Below are positions 17,412 to 23,953 of a stretch of DNA of 42,902 nt, piece after piece. The notes under the pieces are model-generated. The model saw nothing but the letters and a program-made list of their open reading frames with translations, ran no database searches and had not been told where the DNA came from. The stretch covers positions 1 to 42,902 of the forward strand of contig CAJODF010000015.1 of the NCBI GenBank assembly GCA_905233555.1, read 5' to 3'. Each line of letters begins with the position of its first letter. Positions within the stretch are counted from its first letter, which is position 1. The position numbers and the translations under genes were made by a program. The DNA comes from an uncultured Prevotella sp. (GTDB lineage: Bacteria; Bacteroidota; Bacteroidia; Bacteroidales; Bacteroidaceae).

Positions 17412-18920
17412 ATGAATCAAAATTCAAATCAAGGTAGCAAAGCCTACCTCTTTAGTATCGTGATGGTCGCCGTGCTCGGTGGCCTGCTCTTCGGTTACGA
17501 CACCGCAGTGATCTCTGGAGCCGAGAAGGGACTCCAGGCATTCTTCATGGAATCCCGGGACTTCGCCTACACCGACGGCTGGCACGGTTTCACCTCTGCC
17601 TCGGCCCTCATCGGCTGTATCATCGGCTCGGCCTTCTCTGGCTTCCTGGCAACGAACCTTGGCCGTAAAAAGTCACTGATCATCGCCGGTTTGCTGTTCT
17701 TCATCTCAGCACTCGGCTCGATGGACCCTGAGTTCCTGTTCTTCGAGTATGGTCAGCCCAGTTACTCACTGCTCATCATGTTCAACATCTACCGTGTCAT
17801 CGGTGGTATCGGCGTCGGTCTGGCCTCTGCCATCTGCCCGATGTACATCAGCGAGGTAGCCCCGTCGAACATCCGTGGTATGCTCGTGTCGTGTAACCAG
17901 TTCGCCATCATCTTCGGTCAGTTGGTGGTCTATTTCGTCAACTTCTTCATCCTGGGCGACCATATCCAGCCGCTAGTCGAGGATATGGGTAAAGGCCTCG
18001 CTGCGCTTGATCCGAGAGCCGTGTGGACGGTGGAAACCGGTTGGCGCTACATGTTCGGTTCCGAGGCCGTGCCCGCAGGACTCTTCGCCCTGCTCATCTG
18101 CTTCGTGCCCGAGACCCCACGTTACCTCGTGTCTATCGGCAAGGACGACAAGGCCCTCCACATCCTGCAGCGCATCAACGGTGCCGAGCGTGGCGAATAT
18201 GTGCTGAAGCGCATCAAGGAGACCATCAAGATCAAGATAGAGCCTATCCTCACCTATGGTGCCATGTGTATCTTCGTCGGCATCATGCTCAGCGTGTTCC
18301 AGCAGGCCGTCGGTATCAACGCCGTGCTCTACTATGCGCCGCGTATCTTCGGTGACATGGGCATGGACGACCCGATGATGCTGACCGTCTTCATGGGTAT
18401 CATCAATATCACATTCACCCTCGTGGCCATCTTCACCGTCGAGAGATGGGGCCGCAAGCCGCTCCTCATCTGGGGTTCGCTGGGTATGGCCCTGGGCGCC
18501 TTCGGTGTCGCCGTCACCTTCGGCAACGACAGCCTGGCTCTGGTCACGGCCGCCTCGCTGCTCCTCTATTCGGCATGCTTCATGTTCTCGTGGGGCCCCA
18601 TCTGCTGGGTGCTCATCGCCGAGATATTCCCCAACACCATCCGTGGTCAGGCAGTCGCCGTAGCCGTTGCCTTCCAGTGGATCTTCAACTTCATCGTCTC
18701 CTCCACCTTCGTGCCGATGTTCAATATGCACATCTCCGAGGGCGATGACTTCGGCCACTGGTTCACCTACGGCCTCTACGGTCTCATCTGCGTCGTCGCC
18801 GCCATCTTCGTATGGCGACTGGTGCCCGAAACCAAAGGTAAGACGCTTGAGGACATGTCGAAACTCTGGAAGTGGAAGGGCTACGATCCCGTCCACCGTG
18901 TGGGTAAAATGTTCGAATAA
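17412..18920 (+). CDS. xylE: MFS sugar porter, XylE-like D-xylose/H+ symporter
   Basis: This 502-residue inner-membrane protein has about twelve membrane helices and the full signature set of the sugar-porter family: GGLLFGYDTAVISGA in helix 1 (about 23-37), NLGRKK in the first cytoplasmic loop, PETPRYL before helix 7, QQAVGINAVLYYAP in helix 7, ERWGRKPL in the loop after helix 8 and VPETKGKTLEDM at the C-terminus. The sequence most resembles XylE. It is divergent from an operon with two alpha-xylosidase-type enzymes, which would release xylose in the periplasm, so xylose uptake is the best fit; glucose, galactose or arabinose remain possible. A terminator follows at 18958-18986. Confidence 0.88.
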   Translation: MNQNSNQGSKAYLFSIVMVAVLGGLLFGYDTAVISGAEKGLQAFFMESRDFAYTDGWHGFTSASALIGCIIGSAFSGFLATNLGRKKSLIIAGLLFFISALGSMDPEFLFFEYGQPSYSLLIMFNIYRVIGGIGVGLASAICPMYISEVAPSNIRGMLVSCNQFAIIFGQLVVYFVNFFILGDHIQPLVEDMGKGLAALDPRAVWTVETGWRYMFGSEAVPAGLFALLICFVPETPRYLVSIGKDDKALHILQRINGAERGEYVLKRIKETIKIKIEPILTYGAMCIFVGIMLSVFQQAVGINAVLYYAPRIFGDMGMDDPMMLTVFMGIINITFTLVAIFTVERWGRKPLLIWGSLGMALGAFGVAVTFGNDSLALVTAASLLLYSACFMFSWGPICWVLIAEIFPNTIRGQAVAVAVAFQWIFNFIVSSTFVPMFNMHISEGDDFGHWFTYGLYGLICVVAAIFVWRLVPETKGKTLEDMSKLWKWKGYDPVHRVGKMFE

Positions 18921-18957
18921 TACAATACCAAAACAATGTATCCTTCTTACGAAGAGA

Positions 18958-18986
18958 GGGGGTGTGTCAAACATGGGCACACCCCC
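18958..18986 (+). terminator. Intrinsic terminator after the symporter gene
   Basis: An 11-bp stem (18958-18968 with 18976-18986, one G-T pair, loop AAACATG) is followed by TTATTTTAT. It lies 37 bp after the stop and just before the 11-bp repeat array. Confidence 0.8.
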
Positions 18987-19111
18987 TTATTTTATCCCTA
19001 TCATAGGCCTATCAAAGGATGCTCATAGGCTCATCAAAGGATTATCAAAGGATACTCCAAAGCCTATCATACTCCCCTCATAGCCTTTTCCAAGGCTTCT
19101 CATAACCTTCA

Positions 19112-19156
19112 CAAGGGATACTCATACCCTGCTCATAGGCCTCTCCAAGGCTGCTC
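19112..19156 (+). repeat. Left arm of a perfect 45-bp inverted repeat
   Basis: Positions 19112-19156 are the exact reverse complement of 19423-19467, with 266 bp between the arms. The bases just outside both ends do not pair. The match spans about four 11-bp units and is far better than the rest of the array. Confidence 0.92.
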
Positions 19157-19238
19157 CAAGCGCACTCATAGGCTGCTCTAACGACTCTCCAATCGTCCGG
19201 CAACAATCCTCCTATGATTCTCTAATGTTTCTCTATGA

Positions 19239-19293
19239 GATGTTCGGTAGATGTCCGGTAGATGTCCGGTAGATGTTCGGTAGATGTTCGGTG
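19239..19293 (+). repeat. Five tandem 11-bp units at the centre of array 2
   Basis: Units GATGTTCGGTA, GATGTCCGGTA (twice), GATGTTCGGTA and GATGTTCGGTG follow each other without gaps. They are the most regular part of the array and occupy the loop between the 45-bp arms. Confidence 0.92.
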
Positions 19294-19422
19294 AATGACT
19301 GAATATCTACTGAATAAGTGATAGAGAACGATATGGGGATTTTCGACTTGTTCTATACGGATTCTTGTTTTATTCTATGAGAAGCCATAGAGAGGCCTTG
19401 GAGCATCCTTAGATTAGCCCTA

Positions 19423-19467
19423 GAGCAGCCTTGGAGAGGCCTATGAGCAGGGTATGAGTATCCCTTG
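19423..19467 (-). repeat. Right arm of the perfect 45-bp inverted repeat
   Basis: Exact reverse complement of 19112-19156. A further short pair, CAAGCGCACTC at 19157-19167 with its complement at 19489-19499, is arranged in a crossed, non-nested order. Confidence 0.92.
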
Positions 19468-19598
19468 ATAATCCTTGGAGCAGCCTTGGAGTGCGCTTGA
19501 AGTATCCTTTGAATAAAATTAGAAAGGCCTTTTAGAGTCCCTTGAGGGGGCTATAAAAGGCCATATTGATGGGTCAGATATTAATATGCTGGGGGATG

Positions 19599-20375
19599 TT
19601 ATTGTCGGATTTGTAACCTGTCGGTGTCGATGTCGCCGGAGCCGGCCTTCTGTTTGTTCATCTGCTCGACCTGGCCATCGAGGGTGATATCGCCCGAGCC
19701 GGTCAACTGGCAATCGACCTTCTTGCAGCCCTCCTCGAAATGGACGGTGATATCGCCAGAGCCACGCAGGGAGATATTCGACTCATCGACGTTCCAATGC
19801 CACACCTCCATATCGCCGGAGCCGATGAGCGTGACGTCGGAGGTGATGGCCTCCAGGCGCTTGATGCGGACATCGCCGGAGCCGACCAGTTCCGTGACAC
19901 AATTGTCGCAGATAATCTTATCGAAGGACACATCGCCGGAGCCTCGGAGGGAGATATGCATCTCGTCGGTATCGAGAGGGCCCGAGCAGACGAAATCGCC
20001 GGAGCCGCTCAGACTGACGCTGGTGAGGTCGGGCGAGCCGACATGGACGGACACATCGCCCAGGTCGCCGAGGGACACGTTGAAGATGCCGATCTTACCC
20101 TTGTTGCGGATGATGAGGGTGCCGTCCTCGACGTCGGTGACAATCTTCTTCAGCACCTCTTCCGAGCCCTCCACAGTGACTTGGTAAGTATCAGCCTGGA
20201 AATAACGGACCGATGGGGAACCCACGATGGAGATCTTATCGAAGTTCTTCAGGGGACGGGACTTGACCACTCTCGGGCCGTTGTCCCAAGAGCCCTTGGT
20301 ATAGATGCACGACACGACGGTCTGGGCCATCAACAGCAGCAGGAGGCTGCGCATAACGTAACTTGTTGTTTTCAT
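19599..20375 (-). CDS. GSGD-repeat lipoprotein (DUF2807, head GIN domain)
   Basis: This 258-residue protein starts at the ATG at 20375 (MKTTSYVMRS), which is followed by a lipoprotein signal with VVSC, cysteine 23. The frame is open further upstream but without signal features, so this start is preferred. The mature part is a repetitive beta structure with seven GSGD motifs spaced about 15-30 residues, matching the DUF2807 family of putative Bacteroidetes surface adhesins. A right-handed beta-helix lipoprotein in the outer or inner membrane is expected. Its function is not established. It follows the M15 peptidase gene by 73 bp with no clear promoter, so it may be the last gene of the kinase-peptidase operon. 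Confidence 0.85.
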   Translation of the reverse strand: MKTTSYVMRSLLLLLMAQTVVSCIYTKGSWDNGPRVVKSRPLKNFDKISIVGSPSVRYFQADTYQVTVEGSEEVLKKIVTDVEDGTLIIRNKGKIGIFNVSLGDLGDVSVHVGSPDLTSVSLSGSGDFVCSGPLDTDEMHISLRGSGDVSFDKIICDNCVTELVGSGDVRIKRLEAITSDVTLIGSGDMEVWHWNVDESNISLRGSGDITVHFEEGCKKVDCQLTGSGDITLDGQVEQMNKQKAGSGDIDTDRLQIRQ

Positions 20376-20448
20376 CGCTGTTTCTGTTTTTTTGTTCGTT
20401 TCTGTCCGTTTGACGTAAAAGGCAGCGGAAAAGTTGCAAAGGGGGCCG

Positions 20449-21096
20449 TTATTTTTCGAAATGCTGGTAATCCTTCGAGGAGCGCCAGTTGCCACCCCAC
20501 CGGAAACCGTGCTGGATGAAGAGCCGGTAGAGCAGGTCGCCCTTGACGATCGTGTAGGGATAGGTCTTCCGGCGGTCGGCATAGGGACGGCCATTGGCAG
20601 GGGAGACCAGTTGGCGCCCGTCGGCGCCCTTCCGTACCCAGGGGTTGTAGCGAGTGTTGATATCGACGGCCAGTCCCTGGGCGTGCTTGGAGAGTTTCTT
20701 GGTGCCAGAGACGGTACGGTAGCAGAAACTGGAGGTGTTGTTGTCGCTCATCGAGCGTTCGTCGTCGGCATCGTAGTCGTCGATGAGCCGGATCTTTTCT
20801 ATGGGATAGCGGGCCTGATAGAGGCGACGGAAGATTTCGACGAGGTCCTGGGCGATGGCTTTGTTGCAGACGAGTTCGCCCTTGTGGGTCTTCCCTTGTG
20901 CATCGACGTGGAGCACCCGTACATGACGCAGGTCGCTGAGGGGCACGGTACAGCCCTCGGGATAGGACCGTCCCTGCATACGGGCGAAGAGGGAGTCGCT
21001 GACGGGGGCTACGGAGAAGTCCTGTGCCCGGACGGCGGCACAAGGCAGCAGCAAAAGGAACAAGAGGCTGAGAAGCGGTCGCATAAGGCTCATCAT
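20449..21096 (-). CDS. M15 family D-alanyl-D-alanine carboxypeptidase-like protein
   Basis: This 215-residue secreted protein has a signal peptide ending in VRAQ. The VanY/L-Ala-D-Glu peptidase-type zinc site is visible: H138 and D145 in SKHAQGLAVDIN, and H212 in DYQHFE. M15 enzymes cleave peptidoglycan stem peptides in the periplasm. The ATG overlaps the stop of the upstream kinase gene (ATGA), so the two are translationally coupled. That suggests cell-wall modification linked to a sensory signal, which is inference. The exact bond cut cannot be told. Confidence 0.85.
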   Translation of the reverse strand: MMSLMRPLLSLLFLLLLPCAAVRAQDFSVAPVSDSLFARMQGRSYPEGCTVPLSDLRHVRVLHVDAQGKTHKGELVCNKAIAQDLVEIFRRLYQARYPIEKIRLIDDYDADDERSMSDNNTSSFCYRTVSGTKKLSKHAQGLAVDINTRYNPWVRKGADGRQLVSPANGRPYADRRKTYPYTIVKGDLLYRLFIQHGFRWGGNWRSSKDYQHFEK

Positions 21097-22331
21097 GTGA
21101 GGGGGAGCAGGGCCCAGAAACGGGAGCCCTTGCCGATTTCTGACTCCACACCGACCGTACCGCCGAGTTGCTGGACGTGGGACTTGACGACAGAAAGGCC
21201 AAGGCCTGTGCCCGGCACGTACTCGTCGATCTTGACGAAGCGCTCGAAGATACGCTCCTGGTCGGCTTGCGCAATACCCTTTCCCGTATCGCTGACCCAG
21301 AGGCGCACATGGCTGTCCTCGAGGTCGTAGCCCATGGTGATGGAGCCTTCCGTCGTAAACTTGATGGCGTTCTGGAGGAAGTGCTCCATGATGGTATTCA
21401 GTTTGTCCCTGTCGGAGTGGATGAGCATCTCGCTTTGCGGCAGGTGGAGGGTGATGGGCACCACGGTGTTCGGCTGTTGCTGCTCCTGGAGGCTGACCAG
21501 CAGGGCGTTCAGATCGACGGCATTGAGCGTCAGACTGCGGGCACCGGCCTCGATCTCGGACATACTGACCAGTCCGTCGATAATGCGCAGCAGTTTCTGG
21601 TTGTTGTTCTGGATTTCGGTAATCAACTGGTTACGGTCTTCGTCCGACTGAACCACCGGAAGGAGATCGGCAAAGCCGACGATGGCGTTGAGGGGCGTAC
21701 GAATCTCATGGCCCATATTTGCCAGGAAGGCGGTCTTCAGGCGGTCGCTCTCCTCGGCCTTGTTACGGGCGAGGATGAGGGCGTTCTCCATGTCCTTACG
21801 GCTGTCGATACGCATGGAGGCGCCCACGATCTTGATGGGGACGCCGTCGGCATCACGCTCGCCGATGGTGGCATAACTCTCTTCCCAATACGACTTGCCG
21901 GGAATCAGGGACTTCACCTGATACTGTTGGTAGAAGACATCGGCCTCGCCCAGGCATATCGCGTCGAGCGCCTTGCCCACACGCTTCTGGTCGTTGGGGA
22001 GGAGTTGGAGCACCCAGTCGTCGATATTCATGCCGGCATCAGGGATATAGTTGCCGGTATCTTCGCGATAGTCGTTGTCGAAGGTCACCGTGCGCATCTT
22101 CGGATCGACATGCCAGGTGGCCAGATGCATGGCCTTGAGGACGAACTCATATTCCACGTTGCTCTGCATCATCCGCTCGATCTCTTCCAGGTCGTATTTC
22201 AACTGCCGACGCTTGCGATACTGGCGGAGGATGGAATAGACGAGAAGCAGGAATATGAGGGCACCCGAGATCCAAAGGATCTGGAACATCGAGACGCTAC
22301 GCAAAGAGATAGATAGACTGATTTCCGTCAT
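21093..22331 (-). CDS. Membrane sensor histidine kinase with PAS domain
   Basis: This 412-residue protein has one membrane helix (about 17-35), a PAS-like domain (about 65-180), a HisKA helix with the intact box GHEIRTPLN (H208), and a HATPase domain (G1 DTGKGIA, G2 GTGLGLS). It should therefore be an active kinase, unlike the three HTCS-like proteins at 6975-17222. No receiver domain is fused and no response regulator gene lies nearby, so its partner is elsewhere. The -7-like element TAATTTTG (minus strand, 22352-22359) lies upstream, with a weak -33. Confidence 0.9.
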   Translation of the reverse strand: MTEISLSISLRSVSMFQILWISGALIFLLLVYSILRQYRKRRQLKYDLEEIERMMQSNVEYEFVLKAMHLATWHVDPKMRTVTFDNDYREDTGNYIPDAGMNIDDWVLQLLPNDQKRVGKALDAICLGEADVFYQQYQVKSLIPGKSYWEESYATIGERDADGVPIKIVGASMRIDSRKDMENALILARNKAEESDRLKTAFLANMGHEIRTPLNAIVGFADLLPVVQSDEDRNQLITEIQNNNQKLLRIIDGLVSMSEIEAGARSLTLNAVDLNALLVSLQEQQQPNTVVPITLHLPQSEMLIHSDRDKLNTIMEHFLQNAIKFTTEGSITMGYDLEDSHVRLWVSDTGKGIAQADQERIFERFVKIDEYVPGTGLGLSVVKSHVQQLGGTVGVESEIGKGSRFWALLPLT

Positions 22332-22351
22332 ATTCGTGGTTGTTGATGTGG

Positions 22352-22359
22352 CAAAATTA
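22352..22359 (-). promoter_or_regulatory. Possible -7 element for the histidine kinase gene
   Basis: TAATTTTG on the minus strand fits TAnnTTTG, 20 bp before the ATG at 22331. No good TTTG is seen at the right distance, so support is moderate. Confidence 0.4.
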
Positions 22360-22408
22360 AGAAAAAATTCGGAATAACAAGAAATATAAGGTGTTTTTTT
22401 GCATTTTA

Positions 22409-22440
22409 TTTGTTTTTTCGCCCAACTTCCATTAACTTTG
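22409..22440 (+). promoter_or_regulatory. Promoter of the RlmL-like methyltransferase operon
   Basis: TTTG at 22409-22412, 20-bp spacer, TAACTTTG at 22433-22440; the ATG at 22451 follows closely. Confidence 0.7.
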
Positions 22441-22450
22441 CACTCGAAAA

Positions 22451-23953
22451 GTGGATAAAATGGAGCAAGAATTTGAATTGATCGCCAAAACGTTCATGGG
22501 ACTGGAACCTGTGCTGGCGAAAGAACTGACCCAGTTAGGGGCCAACAACGTACAGATTGGTAGGCGGATGGTTTCGTTTACAGGTAACAAGGAAATGATG
22601 TATCGTGCCAACTTCCAGTTGCACACGGCCATCAGGATTCTGAAACCCATCAAGCACTTCAAGGCCAAAAGTGCTGATGACGTCTATGAAGAAATCAAGA
22701 AGATAGACTGGCGTGACTATCTGGGAGAAGACAAGACGTTTGCCGTAGATGCAGTGGTCTTCTCCGAGGAGTTCCGGCATTCCAAGTTCGTGTCATACAA
22801 GGTGAAGGATGCCATCGTGGACCAGTTCCGCGAGCAGACAGGCAAGCGCCCCAATATCTCTGTGGCCAATCCCGACATCCGACTCAACATCCATATTGCC
22901 GAGGATCACTGTACCCTCAGCCTGGACTCCAGTGGCGAATCGCTGCACCGTCGTGGCTACCGTCAGGAGAGCGTGGAGGCACCCCTCAACGAGGTGTTGG
23001 CAGCCGGCATGATCCTGATGACGGGCTGGCAGGGCGATACGGACTTCATCGACCCCATGTGCGGCTCGGGTACCATCCTCATCGAGGCGGCCCTCATCGC
23101 CAGGAACATGGCACCGGGACTCTTCCGCAAGGAGTATGCCTTTGAGAAATGGGCCGACTTCGATGCCGACCTCTTCGACGAGATCTATAATGACGACAGT
23201 CAGGAAAGGGACTTCAAACACCATATCTACGGCTACGACATCGACATGAAGGCTGTCAATACGGCCCGTATGAACGTGAAGGCCGCAGGACTCTCCAACA
23301 CCATCACCATCGAGCAGCAGGACTTCAAGGACTTCGTGCAGCCCAAGGACAAGAGTATCATCGTGACCAACCCGCCCTACGGCGAGCGTATCTCGACGCC
23401 CGACCTGCTGGGGACGTATAAGATGATCGGTGAACGCCTGAAGCACCAGTTCCTCGACAACGACGCCTGGGTGCTCTCCTACCGTGAGGAGTGCTTCGAG
23501 CAGATCGGCCTGAAGCCGAGCATCAAGATTCCACTCTACAACGGCTCGCTGGAATGTGAGTTCCGCAAGTACCAGATCTTTGGCGGCCGACTGAAGGATT
23601 TCCGTCAGGATGGCGGTATCGTGAAGACGGAGGAAGAGAAAAGGCAGATGGCCGAGAAGCACCGTTTCAAGAAGAACCGTGAGTTCAAGCAGCGTCTGGA
23701 AGAGAAGGAACAGAACGAGGAGGCCGACATCCGCTCGTTCACGTTCCATCGCCACGACCTGGAACGTAAGCCTCGCCGTGAGGACCGTCAGGAAAGGGGC
23801 GAACGGACAGACAAGCGCTTCGACCGCAAAGACGGCAAGCGTTTCGACCGCAAGGACGGTAAGGGACGCTTCGACCGCAACGATAGAAAGACGGACAAAG
23901 CCGCAAGAAAGTTTGAGAAAAAAAGGAGGTTTGACGATGAAGACGACGATTAA
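22451..23953 (+). CDS. THUMP-domain class I RNA methyltransferase (RlmL-like)
   Basis: This 500-residue protein starts with a ferredoxin-like/THUMP RNA-binding region (about 1-165), followed by a class I SAM methyltransferase domain with motif I DPMCGSGTILIEA (201-213) and the catalytic motif NPPYGER (307-313). This matches the family of 23S rRNA guanine-N2 methyltransferases (RlmL N-terminal half; YcbY/YpsC type). From about 390 to the end it carries a charged tail with the repeat RFDRKDGK and a final EDDD, likely disordered and RNA-binding. The last bases overlap the start of the peptidase gene by 17 bp and hold a Shine-Dalgarno-like AAAGGAGGT. Confidence 0.88.
   Translation: MDKMEQEFELIAKTFMGLEPVLAKELTQLGANNVQIGRRMVSFTGNKEMMYRANFQLHTAIRILKPIKHFKAKSADDVYEEIKKIDWRDYLGEDKTFAVDAVVFSEEFRHSKFVSYKVKDAIVDQFREQTGKRPNISVANPDIRLNIHIAEDHCTLSLDSSGESLHRRGYRQESVEAPLNEVLAAGMILMTGWQGDTDFIDPMCGSGTILIEAALIARNMAPGLFRKEYAFEKWADFDADLFDEIYNDDSQERDFKHHIYGYDIDMKAVNTARMNVKAAGLSNTITIEQQDFKDFVQPKDKSIIVTNPPYGERISTPDLLGTYKMIGERLKHQFLDNDAWVLSYREECFEQIGLKPSIKIPLYNGSLECEFRKYQIFGGRLKDFRQDGGIVKTEEEKRQMAEKHRFKKNREFKQRLEEKEQNEEADIRSFTFHRHDLERKPRREDRQERGERTDKRFDRKDGKRFDRKDGKGRFDRNDRKTDKAARKFEKKRRFDDEDDD
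23922..23930 (+). promoter_or_regulatory. Strong Shine-Dalgarno site for the DPP IV gene
   Basis: AAAGGAGGT, six bases before the ATG at 23937, lies inside the methyltransferase coding tail (KRRF codons). Bacteroidetes genes usually have no such strong site, so it decides the start of the peptidase and suggests coupled translation. Confidence 0.65.

Larger units (their letters stand above)
18997..19557. repeat. 11-bp periodic repeat array 2 (51 units), orientation flips in the middle
   Basis: The gap between convergent xylE and the lipoprotein gene has no gene. From 18997 to 19557 it divides into 51 successive 11-bp units with no length change. Left units are of the types CTGCTCATAGG (19129) and CCTCTCCAAGG (19140). 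The centre has five near-identical units GATGTTCGGTA/GATGTCCGGTA (19239-19293). Right units are reverse-complement types such as CAGCCTTGGAG and AGGCCTATGAG. A perfect 45-bp inverted repeat is embedded. Because 11 is not a multiple of 3 and units are degenerate, coding is unlikely. No terminator lies between the lipoprotein stop (19599) and the array, so the minus-strand operon may carry it as a 3' UTR. Confidence 0.9.

Noticed and set aside
18997..19557. Array 2 as a CRISPR array
   Set aside because: Units are 11 bp, contiguous, degenerate and reverse orientation in the middle; there are no spacers and no cas genes.
20376..20594. An upstream extension of the GSGD lipoprotein
   Set aside because: The extra 73 residues overlap the M15 gene in another frame and precede the obvious lipoprotein signal at 20375.
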